Position numbers and translations under genes: made by a program
The notes under the pieces: generated by a model
What the model saw: the letters and a program-made list of their open reading frames with translations, nothing else
The model's database searches: none
Told to the model about the DNA's origin: nothing
Shown here: positions 47,951-60,822 of the stretch, piece by piece
How positions within the stretch are numbered: position 1 is the first letter of the stretch
How the letters are laid out: each line of letters starts with the position of its first letter
From: Lycorma delicatula
Lineage: Eukaryota; Arthropoda; Insecta; Hemiptera; Fulgoridae
Length of the DNA stretch: 64,000 bases
Direction: 5' to 3'
Assembly (NCBI RefSeq): GCF_047948215.1
Contig: NC_134455.1
Location: forward strand, 76,447,189 to 76,511,188

Positions 47951-50900
47951 AAATACAATTAATCATAAATCTCTTAAGTCTTACATAAATTACTGTGTAG
48001 TTACATAACTTTTATTTTAAAATGTTTAAGTTATAATAACACTCAAGATAGTTTAAAAATCTAATTTTAATAAATTTGGGTATAAAAAGAAATAACAGAT
48101 GATGAAGCTTAAAAAAAATTATGTATATAAAGTTTATTAAATACGTTTGAGATCTTTTTTTTACAGAGTAAAAAAAAAGACAGTTTAATTTTTAAGACCA
48201 GGTAATAAATAACCACAAATAGAATATTTATAAATTATATTTAACACTGGTAAATAACCAATCAATCACAATAAATTTAAGGTACATTATTATGAATGAA
48301 AAAATAAGAAAGAGGGAAAACCACAAATCAAACAGACATAACATGCATGTTATAAAATCACACTTTTTCTCTTTATTTTTATTAACAAATAATTATAAAA
48401 TAATATAATCAGCAAAAAAAAAAAAAAACCTTATATTTTATTAGAATATAATATAAAAGGAAACGGTTATAATTTTCGATTGGTAAAAAAAAATAAAAAA
48501 ACAACGGTAAAGTTTAATTAATCGTTTCTTATTTTATTTGATGGGTAGATTTATTAAAATGTTATTTTCAGTTATAAATAGATAATTTTTATAAAAATAT
48601 ATAATACTAAATAATAGATACACATCTTATTTACATTTTATTCTATTTTTAAAAAATTCATAATTTAATTAATTAACATTCATATATTAAATTGTTTTTA
48701 ATTTATATTTTTTGTGTTTTTGTTTATTAATAATAAAGACAATTGAAGTAAGTTATTAGCTACGGGTGTAAAAAGGAAGAAATTCATAAAGGAAGAATGT
48801 TTATAGGAATTAAAATAATAAAAGCAGTTACAAAATATTCGAAGAAAAACTACTTCTTTTTAATGAATATATAAATAAAAAATTATTTAGATTTATGGAT
48901 ATATATTTTTATTATCGATAATTAAGGAATCAAATATTAGTTAAAGTAGAGTGAAATAAGTGAAAATAAGCAAGAGAAAAAAGTTAAAGATTGTAATATA
49001 TAAAACAGATAATTTAATCAATATAAGCAGAGCGAAAGATACAGTTCAAACAAGTAGTAACAAAATTATTTAATAAAAATTAAATAAATCGAAGTTTTGT
49101 TTTCTGTTACAGTTGTCGAAGTATTGTTTTTTTAAATATAAAATAAAAAGTAAATAGTGTTAGGAACAGATAACTGAAGCTTACATTTATGTTTGTGTTA
49201 AAACAAAGGCGGATAAATGAGTTTAACATTTCTCAACCAGATTTCAGTCTTTGAATTATCTCTTATATTATCCAACTATATTAAATTTTATTTATTGTTT
49301 CTTTTTTTCATATAATTTATTTATTGATAAAAGACTATTACTAAAAAGGACGATAATGTTAAACAAGAACGGTATTAATTGAAAAATTATGTTAAAGGAG
49401 TAAGAGGGCTTGCAAGAACAAGACACGGATCAAGGTGTTGAGGGTTGAAAACCCACGTGGCAACTGAGAGGCGCGCTCTTCCAGATGAAACAAGAAAAAG
49501 AAGGGGATGATAGGAGGGGATAGTCATGCGCACTTCCTTTAAGCAGGGCGGCACACACAAATAATATATTTTTATCAGAAAATTTCCCTTGATTACTATT
49601 ATTTACTATTATTCGTAATAACCTATTCATCGGGTTACCTTAATTTACAGTGAAAACAAAAATAAAATTCTTTAAGTAAGTGAGTACATCTATCGATAAT
49701 TTTTTGTTAATGAATATAGCAACATTCAGGATTTTGATAGAGACATTTTGCTACAGATAACTTGTATTATAAAAAAAAATATATAAAACATTAGAAAACC
49801 TTAGTTACGTGCAGATTCATTACTTAGTTTTGAATTTATTCGTTAGAATTTTGATTTAAAACTCAGGAATAATTTTTTGTACAAAAAGGTGATTTAAAAG
49901 CAAAAATTATTTTTATATACAGTATTTTTGTTTAAAATTTATATATTTAATATTAAATTATAATTTAAAAATCGATTTTTGTTAATAAAAATATTCAGTT
50001 AATTTTAAACAAGATTTATTAAAAAAAATCAATTAAAATTAATATTTAAGTTTACACAAATGCAAGATAACATTTTTTTAAGCTTTGATAAATGTAAATG
50101 AGAAATTCTTTAATTTTTGCAAATAAATCAAGAAATACGAAAAGGTATGGCACTACTTTAAAAGGTTTAATATGTTTTGTACTTTTATTTAATTTAAATA
50201 TATTTTTTTAAATTACTTATGTTTTCAATTTTAAAAAGCTTGAATATTGGATACTGTTAAATCAATGTAGCTTAATTATTTTTAATTTTAAAAACTAAAT
50301 AAATAGTTTGTTACGTACACTAAAAAAAATAAATAATTTCGATTTAGTTTTCAAGAAAAATATAAGATTAAAATTTATTTTTAATATTTAAGTGCTTTAT
50401 TTGAATAATAAAATATTTTTATCAAAATGTATAAAACAATTATTCTTTCTACATAACTCTCCTGTAATAAATATAATCCTGCCTGATTTTTAATTTGTTG
50501 TTTATTATTATCTGATTAATAATTTAAATAAATAAATTTATTCTTCTGTATGGAAACTATGATTTACCTTATAAGAAAATGTTATATTAATTTTTTTAAA
50601 TGTATTTGTAAAATTAATTATTTGTTTGTTAAAGTAATTTTCGATTTAATTACAGGAAAATATTATTAATAATTATAATGTAAAATGAATTAAATATTAT
50701 TAAAATAATTAGAAACAAATTATTAATTTTATATCCCCATGAAAGAATTTTTTAGGGTATTTTAAGTCTCAGTAAGAGTGTAAAAATATTATATTATTAT
50801 GTTTTTTAATATAATAAAATATGTCTTTAGATAACGTGCGATTTTTATATATTAAAAATTAATCTCTAAAAGAAATACGATTAATAAACAAAAAATAAAA

Positions 50901-53900
50901 ATTTTAAATACATATATCAGTTTTGTTTAAACTAAAATATTTGGGTTTTGAATTAAACTAACATTTATTTTAATAAAACATATTTCATTGATTACTTAAT
51001 GCAATGCAAAAAAAAATATTTTGAATTGTTTTTTGTATTATATAATATTTTCTTATATTTAGTAAATGTTATAATCAAACAAACATTCATTGGTATTTAA
51101 ATTTTAATGGACAGGTTTTATTCTCTAACAAACGTCATTAAAGTCCCCGTTAAAAAAATATATTTATTATCTTTTGAGTTATTTTAAAAGTTAAATAATA
51201 AATAATGAGTAATTAAAAATGTGGAAAGATTAAATTAACATTTATAACTTTTGAAAATTTACTATAAATTTAAAGTATATTCAAAAATATTTGGTATTTA
51301 CAAATTTACAAATTCAAACAAATAAAAAGATTTGTTGAGAATTAAAAAAATTCATCAAAATGTCTGAATATATAAAATGCATAAAAAAATAATAATTTTC
51401 TGACAGGAATAAACATAACATTAAACACATTTAAAATTGGTCAGTTTAAAATCCAACAAAAATTTATTTACATCAACATATAGCTTATTTAATACGGCTT
51501 TTTTTATTATTTTAATCTGAAGAAATACAGTAAAAAATTATCTAACAGTTTCCTTGAAATTATTTACTCTATCATGTTACTACAAATTACTTTTTTTTTT
51601 TTAAGAATGAATTTGTTATTGGTTTATAAAGTAATTAATTAACAGTAAGTTTAATTTATTAAAAAATTATATTAGTGTATTTAAATTTTAAATAAACGTT
51701 TACGGTATTTTTATCATTTAAAAATAATTTTTATTCGGTTATTGTTTTTTAAAAAACTAATATATCAAAATTTTAAATATTTTCTTTAGTATTTTAATAT
51801 TCTGATAGATCTTGATATGATAAATTTTACTTTATAATCGAATATAAAGAATTCTTAAAAGTTTTACGGTCCTTAAAAAAAAATACTATTTTAGATAAAA
51901 AAATTAGAATTTTACCTCGATTTTACTTTAATTTCATGGATAATGTTTAGATATTTTAGATAATTATAAACATAAAATTTTACAATTATATTTAGAAATA
52001 ATTTAAAAATATATTTTATTTTATATAGAAAGCGATACATCAGTTGTACGGATGTTAGTTCTCTATTATTGTTAAATAAAATATAGATAATTTACATGGA
52101 AAAATATTTATATTAAAACGAAAAATTAATTATTTTTATTTTTATTTATGTCTTTTTTTTAAAGTAAATAGAAATAGTTTTTTTAAAAAAAAAAAAAATC
52201 CTTTTTAGTATTGGAATTTTCATAGCCTACAGCAAAAGGTTTGTAAAATAATAGGCCTAAAGGTTTTAAAACAATTAATCCTACTTTTCATAAATTAATG
52301 TTTATTATTTTAATTTTTTTCTTTAAAATAATATATTTAGATGAAGTAATTAATTACGAAATAATTACTAAAATTATTAGGATATTTTTGAAAAATTTAA
52401 ATTAATAAAAGTATTTATTTTGAATGAAAACAAATTTAATATTTTCCATTTATTTTTTAGTTAAAAATTTATAAATATATATTATATATTTTTAAAAAAT
52501 TTTAAGTAATGGTAAGACACGTTGTTGCGCTAATAAAAAATAATTATCAATAAAAAATTTACCGGTAAGTAGAAGATATTTTAATGTAATTGTAAAATGA
52601 TTAATTTATAAAAATTTGGGTTAGCCAATATTATTTACGTTCACTCATAGCTTTTTCAGAATAAATTCTAACTTTTATAACATTTAGAAAGAACTTCTTG
52701 ATAAGATAAAAATTTCTTTACAAGTGATTAAGCTGCTATTTAATTTTTTATCCGGGATAAAATCAAATATTTTATAAAAAGAATATTATAAATACTTCAA
52801 GTATTTTTTTGTACAATTTTTTTAAATTTAATAAAAAACGATTTAACGAAATTACCTAGGCCTATTTAAAATACATAATAATTGTAACAGTTTTACGTAC
52901 AAAAATAAAATAATCAGAAGGCGTACGTTAAAATTTTAACCGTAAGTTTTTAGTTGGCGGTGTTCGAATTTTTTAATAGCAAATAATTATTTTAATTTTT
53001 AAAATACAGTCTTATAAACTTTATATGATAATTCATTTTTTAAGAACATTTCCATAAATTTAAAACTTTAATTAATTTTAAATTAATTTAATTTAAAATT
53101 GGGTGCTGGTTAAGTAATATTTAATATTTAGCTTCTTACACGTTATTTATTATAAGCTTAGATTTTGATTAGCCCTATTTATTTATTTATTTTTTTTAAC
53201 ACACTTAAAAAAAGTATATTCAGTTAAAGTTAATTTTATCAAAATTCAATCTGTATTTTTATTTTAAATTAAGATTAAAATATTTTCTCCGTTAAATAAT
53301 TCCATGAGTATAATTTTACGAAGTATTAAAGATATTACTCTTAAATATGATTTTTTATTTGTAATCAAAATTTTGAAATAAAATAACTAACAATTTGGAG
53401 TCAAATTCATTAGGTTTAGATAATTTTTTCAGTCATATTTAGTAATTATATTCTGGTTATGAATTTTATGTTTTAATTTAAGCTGTACATTATAAATTGA
53501 AAAAAATAAAAATTACATTAAAAATTATAAATTAAAAAATTGGGATGAATGAATTGGGATATATCTTTTAAAATATATTCATTAAAATAAAAATACTTAC
53601 TAATTACGCGTTGATTTTTTTTTCATTACGTTTTTCAGTACGTAATGCCTTTTTAAATATGCATATTTTTAATTTAATAAAAAAAGGATTGTTTTTTATT
53701 ATTATTTAAAATTTTATTTCGTTTACTTTTAAAACAAATTAAATACTTAAAGGGAGAATTTTTGGCTACGTTATAAAATATTTATAACTTATATTAATTT
53801 ATAAGTAAAATAATAGGTAGATGTTGATAATTTATACAGAGATGTTGATATTTTAAAAAGTAATTTAAAATATGAAAAGATTAAGTAATTTACTTAAATT

Positions 53901-54603
53901 TATCTTGATTAATTTTTTTGAGTATGAAGACATTAAATTGTTAAAATATATTTTCTATTAATTTTACGAAAAAGTTTTTATTTTTTACTGATATTCGCAG
54001 ATGTAATTGAAATAAATAATGACACGTGCATTTAATAAAATCAAAAATAATTTTTGCAATTTTATTTAGTAATATTTTTATCGGCTAAATTAAATTTTTT
54101 TATCGCTGTTTAATAAAAAAAAAAAAACAACATATATTTATTTATGTGTTTATATTAAAGTGGTTTTTTTTTTAATTGAATAACATAAACAATATAGTTT
54201 CTATGACTATTTATTTGTTGTTATTTTAAATATTCCAGTCTATTACTTATTAATTATGTAAGTTTATTTAATAATTATTTGAAAAATAAAACTGATGATT
54301 AGAAAAAGCGTTAAAAAATGAATTAAATTTTTTAATTTAATTTATTTATGGGTGTATAGATTTTGTAACATAAATGGGTTAAAATAACAAAAGCCACATG
54401 TAAGAAAAGCGTACCATGATCTCAAAGTAAGCATTTATAAGTAAGGTTAAAACACATGACCCCGAATAGTTTAACAATGATTATAAAAAAAAAAGATAAA
54501 CATATCCAATGAACACCTCTTTTTTTTTAAATCTTGAAACAAATTTCACACTATTATTGTAGAAGAAACACCATATAAATGAGAAACTTAATCGTTGAGT
54601 TAC
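47366..54603. other. Long AT-rich stretch, presumed intron
   Basis: Over 7 kb with the lowest complexity of the window. Apart from a TA tract (47904-47946) and a balanced segment at 49395-49560, nothing is recognisable. It lies immediately downstream of the splice donor of the minus-strand gene and is therefore probably its intron. The segment at 49395-49560 (CACGTGGCAACTGAGAGGCG) has no exon-like frame with splice sites that I can support. Confidence 0.5.
47904..47946. repeat. (TA)n microsatellite
   Basis: About 21 TA units. Confidence 0.95.
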
Positions 54604-54823
54604 CTGTAGGCCTAACTCATTAGCTAGTTTTTCTGCCATCATCATTTTCGGATCGGCGAGAGCTAAAGCGTTTGAGGCATTGCCGACCGGTGACGCTAGG
54701 GGATCAGAAGCTTGCGTAGCACCTTGTGGCTCCGGTGTATTTCCTTGTCCGGGAATACCGGTGGGTCCTTGATGATGCTGTTGTTGTTGTTGCTGCTGCT
54801 GTTGTTGCTGCTGCTGCTGCTGC

Positions 54824-54860
<37 letters not shown>

Positions 54861-55131
54861 GCTGCTGCTGTTGTTGTTGTTGCTGCTGCTGCTGTTGTTG
54901 TTGTTGTTGCTGATGTTGCTGAGGAGTGGTAGAGGTCGGGGGTGGCAACTCCTGAGCGGACGGAGGAGTGGCCATGTGCTGGGGTTGTGGTTGGGGAGTG
55001 TTGGCATTACTAATCGGGGGAGACGGCTGTGGGGACGCGTGAGGGGGTCCCCGCGCCTGCTGCCAGAAGTCCGCCGCGGGGTTCATCTTGAAGACGGGGC
55101 GTTGGATAAGCACCGCCGCCTCTGTCGACAT
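54604..55131 (-). CDS. 5' coding exon of a polyglutamine-rich putative transcriptional regulator
   Basis: The exon starts at the first in-frame ATG (55131) and encodes 176 residues up to a consensus donor, CAG then GTAACT (last exon base 54604). The next intron is therefore phase 0. The N-terminus reads MSTEAAVLIQRPVFKMNPAA, then DFWQQARGPPH. A Pro/Ser/Gln-rich stretch follows, then 45 consecutive glutamines at residues 74-118, GPTGIPGQGNTPEPQG, DPLASPVGNASN, and a probably helical end, MMMAEKLANELGLQ. A second ATG at 55086 (MNPAADFW) has a better start context (AAGATG). The frame is also open upstream to a stop at 55222-55224 and reads protein-like there (ITISTPLDLRSS), so coding could begin in an earlier exon. 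No DNA-binding domain lies in this exon. Long polyQ with Pro-rich flanks is typical of insect transcription factors and co-regulators; C2H2 zinc-finger proteins are one possibility. I cannot name the gene. Confidence 0.8.
54778..54912 (-). repeat. Coding CAG/CAA repeat (45 glutamine codons)
   Basis: I count 18 CAG and 27 CAA codons without interruption by another residue. The longest pure CAG run is 6 and the longest pure CAA run is 12 codons. One CAT plus a CAG/CAA flank it on the upstream side and two CAT follow it. Mixed codons should make the tract less slippery than pure CAG and suggest selection for, or long residence of, the glutamine run. The plus-strand Leu-rich and Val/Ala-rich frames over this tract are only its antisense. 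Confidence 0.95.
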
Positions 55132-55414
55132 CGGGTCGCCGGGCGACGATCTCAAGTCCAGCGGTGTCGATATCGTGATGGTTGACTTTGTCACGCGCCT
55201 CGGACAATCACCCCCCCTAGACTATCAGCTGTCAATTCGGTTAGGACACGCGGACCTCGCGCCGCGACGATTAAAACATGAACACAATATTATTACTATT
55301 ACGATTATTTCCACTCACTACACGACCGGTCGACGACGGGACTTCTGGCCAGCTCAGCGGCTCCCCATCACCCAACTCCTTGTTCAATTCCTCTTGACCC
55401 CACTATTACTCCCA
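55132..55414 (-). other. Probable 5' UTR part of the polyQ gene's exon
   Basis: The segment lies between a strong splice acceptor and the first ATG. It is much less AT-rich than intronic sequence and has an in-frame stop at 55222-55224. The acceptor read on the minus strand is TTGTGTTTGTTTCAG, with AG at 55416-55415. Part of it (55132-55221) may be coding if an alternative acceptor such as GATAGTCTAG (near 55219) joins it to an earlier coding exon. Confidence 0.5.
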
Positions 55415-56039
55415 CTGAAACAAACACAATAACCACTTTATCAGAAGTCAGCAATTATAATCACCACCTTAACATAGTAAACATATCAGTTAGTAACTAA
55501 CATTACATTTTCAACTTTTATGGTTTATAAATCATACATTAACCAATTATAAATTTTTATAAAATTGGATATTTAATTTATAAAAAATAATAATTTAATT
55601 ATGAGAACTGCGTATAATTGAAGCCAGCCTAACAATGGCACTACGTACAGCACTCAAAACTAACCAATCATCATTCAAATTTGATAAATTATCAATTAAT
55701 CTTAATATATATTTATTATATTAAACGCGGATAATTAAAATTTTTAAAGTAAACGATAACAAACATTTTTGAAAAATTCTTATTATTAGAATTTTTAAAA
55801 GAAAATATATATAATTGAAAAATATTCCGAGATATGAACGTCCTTTAATTAACAGATTATGTTAACCGTTTGAAAGTAAAACTTTTTAAAAATTCACCAT
55901 CATATTTTCTGATGACGTAGCATTATTTTTACGTTAATAAAATTTTATTTAAACGGTTTACATTTTGATGAATATAAATTTTTTTTTTTTTTTAATTTAA
56001 ATTAAAAGTTTTCACTGAGCAAAGTAAACTGATATGTCT
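55415..56039. other. Presumed first intron of the polyQ gene
   Basis: AT-rich sequence between the acceptor at 55415-55416 and the CpG-rich block. It has no open frame. Candidate donors on the minus strand lie at the edge of the CpG-rich block (CCG then GTACTC near 56070; TTCG then GTACTT near 56047), but I cannot choose between them. Confidence 0.4.
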
Positions 56040-56760
56040 TGAAGTACCGAAAATTATTGAAGGAGTACCGGCGGAGTAAGAAAATCTAAGTCGACGGGAC
56101 GCGGAGTGAAGATGCAGGTCGCCTGAGGACGACTGGGAAGGACGCCTAGTATCAGGCAGACTTATAATGCGAGAGTCGGAAGAAGAGAAAAAAACGCGTC
56201 ACTTTCTTAAGAAGGGTGAAATGAAAAAGTGCAGGCGTCGGGAGGTGAGGCGCCTTTTTGAGCGACGACCTCTCTTGTCGCGTCGCGGCGCGTACTGAGC
56301 GCGGCGTCTACCGTCTAGCAAGGCGGTGCGGCGTCTTCAAGGGGGGAGCAAACTTGGGCTTCGAGAGAGTCTCTCTTAGAAACGCTACCCACCCCGCCCT
56401 CGCGTCTCACCTTCTCTCTTTCCCTCTTAGAAAAACCCCTCTCTTTCCTTCCCTCTCCCCTCCCACCCGATATTTTCCTTACAATTTTCTGCGCCGGCGT
56501 CTTCTCCCCTCCAGTTACCGCTAAGATTTTCCTTTCCCCCACTACATTCCATCTTTCACCCCTCCCGTAGCATGGAAGGGGGAATTCTAAGGGGTTGAAA
56601 AAATCGAATAAAAAGAGGTCCATCCCTTTCCCCTTGTTGCGATTTTTATTTCCCTCTTCCTTTGGTCCTACCACCCTCACACTGCCGACTTGTAGCGGGG
56701 CCCTAGGGAAAAATCTCAACGCGTGCTTTATGTCCACACCACCTAATTCTAAACACAAAC
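56040..56760 (-). promoter_or_regulatory. CpG- and pyrimidine-rich promoter/first-exon block of the polyQ gene
   Basis: This is the most GC- and CpG-rich stretch of the window. CGCGTCGCGGCGCG-type words lie at 56280-56295, and a C/T-rich strand runs at 56400-56570 (CTTTCCTTCCCTCTCCCCTC). It stands upstream of a 5' UTR-like segment with a good acceptor, so it is the natural place for the transcription start and non-coding exon 1. I see no unambiguous TATA box. Frames open on both strands (56258-56524 and 56315-56758) reflect composition. Confidence 0.45.
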
Positions 56761-58549
56761 ATTTCTTTGAATAAGCGTTTCTACGAAGATGAAAACCGAT
56801 TGTAATTGACCAGTACTGTTTACATCCTCTCCCACCGATGTTACGGTTGCAACTTCAAACAATCTTACAAACTTTACATCATTTTGTGTATAGAACCAAA
56901 AAATGTTTTTATAATCACATAAGACTTCTTACAAATTACAGAATTTCATCCCCCAAATAAAATATATTATTTGATTAAAAAAAAAAAATGAAATGACTAC
57001 AGAAATGTAAATAACAAACATGAAATAACTGAAAGGTAATAAATCAACTAATTTGTATTAATTTTTCTGCAATAATTTTACTTTTTCAAATAAATATTTA
57101 GGTATGTATAACATACGAATTATTTTTAAAGACACGTAATTAAAGTTTTTGGTAGAGTCTTTATACTTTGAGTTAGCTTTATATCCTAAGTAAGCTAGAC
57201 AATAAATATTTTTATATTTTTTATAACCTGTTCAATGAGTCATATAAAATTAATTTAAAAAATCCTTTAAGTACTGTAACATATTATTAAAAAAATACAT
57301 ATTTAACACTAATAAGTAAACGAATGTGATTGTTATAAAAGTAAACCAAAAAAATATATATAAAAATATAAGCAGAATGGTCCATCCTCTATTTTTTCAT
57401 TAGAGTTAAAAAGGATCATTTCCTTTCCCCTTTTAAAAAGATCGTAAAAAAGGGTGAAATTAAGGGTGGGTTTAAGGATTGATGGACAGGAGGGGTGATG
57501 TGTTAGGGGTGTTGAACTATTGGAGTATAAGAAATGTCATTTATAAATGGGTAGATAACTGAGCTTGTGGTTCATATATGGTAAAAAAAAAATATAAAAT
57601 TAATTTAAATTATTTAAAAATAATTGATTTTTTTCGGAAAATTTAAAAAAAAAGAAAGAAAACATTAAGCTGATTTCTAGTTTCTTTTCTTTTTAAACTA
57701 AATTATTTTTATTTATTGAATTACAATTAAATTTCGACTACATGTTATCACATGCAACAGATGTATTTCTAGCCTATCATTAAAGTATCCCTACCCTACC
57801 TCAACGTTTTTATAATAATTATAATAAGTTTTTATGATAAAGATAATTTAAAAATCTCTTTCTCTTAAGAATGAGGTGATCTCAATAACATTTATACATC
57901 ATTATCGCGCAATGAATAAGATTTTTGAAGATATATCTATTTTATGTGTTAAAAGATTTTGGATGTATTTAAGACTGATAAACCTAAAGAACACAAGGAA
58001 TCTATGAAATCAAGATATTTTATAAATCAGATCTCACATGCTCATATCTTTCCTTTTTACTGTTAATTTAGTCACTTACCTTCGTACCCGAGAGTAAATG
58101 AGTTTAAAATGGTTTTAATTAAGTTAAAATTAAAAAAGCATTAGTTAAATAATAAAAAAAATATGTCGGTAAAAACATAATACATAGGAATGCCTAGTAA
58201 ATCATTGGATAAGAACATAAAAACATAATTAGAAAATTTATTTTTTTCTATAATATTTTGGTTGTCAGAGGTTGTATACTTTTTTATGAAATTAACGTAG
58301 GAACAACTCTTGGATTTATGTGAAAATTAATGTCAAAATTTATGTAAAATTATGTCAAAATTACAAATACTGTTATTATTTTCTTAATATTTCGTAAGTC
58401 TTTGATTAAGTGTACAAAAAAAATAAAAAAAAATAAATTTAAATAATATTTTATTTTTATCTTATGTAAACGAAGTGTTTTAGATAACTATAAAATAAAC
58501 ATTCTAAGTGAAAAATTGAATAAAAAAAATTAAAAATTAAAATCTTATC

Positions 58550-58552
<3 letters not shown>

Positions 58553-58592
<40 letters not shown>
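58553..58592. repeat. (TA)n microsatellite
   Basis: About 20 TA units. Confidence 0.95.
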
Positions 58593-58597
<5 letters not shown>

Positions 58598-60397
58598 TAA
58601 ATTAGTTTAAATGATAGTATCAGAATCATCACACAATAAAAATCTCAAGATTAAAAATACAATTATGCTTATCTAAATTTTAGATACATGTAACATTTTA
58701 TGCATTCTGATTAGTTTGATTACTATTGAAACTAATACTTAAAGTCATGAAGTTAGTAATAAAAATATTACAATATTTCATTGTAAAATTAAATTGTTTT
58801 GCAATATTTCATTCTACAAAAAAACTTACAGTGAAATTTTCAATCAATAAAAATTTTTTGTTTAATTTTTTTTTTTACAACTTGTTAAATATCTCACAGA
58901 GTATGCGCGAATATTCTTTCTCCAGGAACTCCCGCTATCTAGCGGAGATTCTTTAAACTACTAAGGGGTAAAATACGCGCTCAAGGGTTGCTTCTTTCAG
59001 TGTGAATGAGAAATTCAAGAGAGTCGGAGATGTTATTTTATGCTCTTCTATAACCAGCTTTGATCATACGATGTTTCTCAACTTACATTAATGGGGAAAT
59101 GTTTATCATCATAATTTTTTAAAATTATTTTTATTTAATTTATTATTAATATTTTTGATAGTAATTTTTATTATTAAATAACTTATTCATTTTTTTATTT
59201 TATATACACATGCAAACTTCATCAGTAAATTTGTAGAACAAATTTTAATTTGTATAAAATGGATAAATATATCTTATATTGAGATGAAATTTATTACTTA
59301 GAACATTAAAATAATTTTACTTATTTTTTCATAAAAACGGAATAATTTTTAATGAGTTATATTTTTTTTATCGAAAACCTTGGTGAAAAGTTATTTATAG
59401 AAATTATTGTAAAAGCTGTATTAACAAAAAATTTAAATAATAAAAATATTTTATGTAGAAAAGTGTAATATTAAAGTATAACTGTGATAAATATAGAAAA
59501 AAAAAATTATTTTTTTTATAAAATATTAGTTATAAAATTAAGAGTTCAAGAAATACGTAAATTTCTGCAAATTATTTTAAGAAATTATATCATTTTTTTT
59601 ATTTAATAATAAATATACAAATTCTTTTTTAAAGTTATTTACAAAGAACTTACGATAAAAACTTCATTGAAGTCCCATAAAGTTTATTAATTTATTTTTT
59701 TATACAACCATTTTGCGGATTCATCAGGTTAAAATTAAAGAATTTATAGAGAAAAAGTAACGTTACATACGTCCAATTTAATCTGTTATTTCAATTAAAA
59801 ATTAAGTTAAATAAAATATTTAAATGTAATTTAACTGTAATGTAACTTTCTACAAAATATTTCAGTTCATTGATTAAATATCAATTGGTTTTTTTACAAA
59901 AAATAATATTTTGGTTTATTTTTAATGAAGAAAGAATATTGTATGTTATCTAATTTCAAAACTTAATTTAATAATAATCCTCGCTTTGTGTTGTTTATGA
60001 ATAGATGACTACCTCTGAGATTGTAGCAACGGAAAAATTATAACAAAATTATGATAAATATTTTTCTATAAAAAAAATAATTTTTTTAAATATTATTATT
60101 AAAATTCATTGATCAGTGGTACAAAAAAATAAAAATACTATATTTTATTATCAAAAATGTCTGTTAATTTAAGGCACCATAAAAATTCCCATCAAAAGTA
60201 ACTATAATCGATTGTCTAATTATGTAAGCGCTAAATTGAAGTTGTAATTGCACTAGTTAAAATTTGCTAGTTAATTTTAGTTAAAAGTTGAATATGTATG
60301 ACATATACTTTCACAAAAGTTTGTATGAAATTTGAGTTAAAAAGCCACACATATATCTCTATGTGTCTAAATATATATGTTTATATATATATGTAGA

Positions 60398-60401
<4 letters not shown>

Positions 60402-60436
<35 letters not shown>
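60402..60436. repeat. (TA)n microsatellite
   Basis: About 17 TA units, preceded by shorter ATAT runs. Confidence 0.95.
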
Positions 60437-60439
<3 letters not shown>

Positions 60440-60687
60440 TTTGTGTCATTAACAGTATTAATTTATAAGATTACTTCAGATTAGCTAATAAAAAAAAAAG
60501 TTACTACAGTTTCATTAACAACTTTTGAGCAGTAAATGTGTAAAATTAACATGATATAAAATCAATAAAATCTTGCATTAATATTAAAAAAAAATTATAT
60601 GTAGATAAAAAAAAAATGTAATTTATTTTCTTCTAAAATAACACCCTACAATAGCTATTGATAGATGACAATGAAATTTTGTAGCTT

Positions 60688-60785
60688 GCGAAAAATGTAG
60701 TGTTTCACCGGGATTCGAACTCGGCAAACCTTTAGAGGAAATACAGGGCACTACCAATTCGCCACGGAGATCGGTGAAGTGGCGA
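60688..60785 (-). mobile_element. SINE family B copy, head
   Basis: On the minus strand GATCTCCGTGGCGAATTGGT (A-box region) is followed by GAGTTCGAATCCCGGTGAAA (B-box region) and CACTACATTTTT. This is the best preserved tRNA-like head of family B, but the body is missing or diverged. Confidence 0.7.
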
Positions 60786-60822
60786 TTATTATTATTATTA
60801 CAAATGTAATAATAATAATAAT
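60786..60822. repeat. (ATT)n/(AAT)n inverted pair
   Basis: About five ATT units, then CAAATG, then about five AAT units form a self-complementary hairpin directly beside the SINE head. Confidence 0.85.

Larger units (their letters stand above)
56761..60687. other. AT-rich upstream flank
   Basis: It contains a (TA)n tract (58553-58592). Two balanced patches lie at 57410-57540 (purine-rich GGACAGGAGGGGTGATGTG) and 58890-59100 (CAGGAACTCCCGCTATCTAG). No exon or repeat match was supported. Confidence 0.5.

Noticed and set aside
54481..54603. Continuation of the minus frame past 54604 to a stop at 54481
   Set aside because: It crosses a consensus GTAACT donor and then reads Phe/Lys/Tyr-rich AT-biased sequence, so it is intron, not protein.
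54712..55185. Plus-strand 157-codon frame rich in leucine, and the 68-codon Val/Ala frame over the same place
   Set aside because: They are antisense readings of the polyglutamine tract and its flanks; the minus frame has a proper ATG, splice donor and protein-like composition.
55132..55194. Start of the polyQ protein at 55194
   Set aside because: The codon there is GTG, not ATG; for a eukaryotic gene the first in-frame ATG at 55131 is the safer call, with the upstream frame noted separately.
56315..56758. 147-codon minus-strand frame in the CpG-rich block
   Set aside because: Low-complexity Arg/Glu/Gly-rich sequence from a C/T-biased strand, and an overlapping plus frame is also open; it looks compositional.
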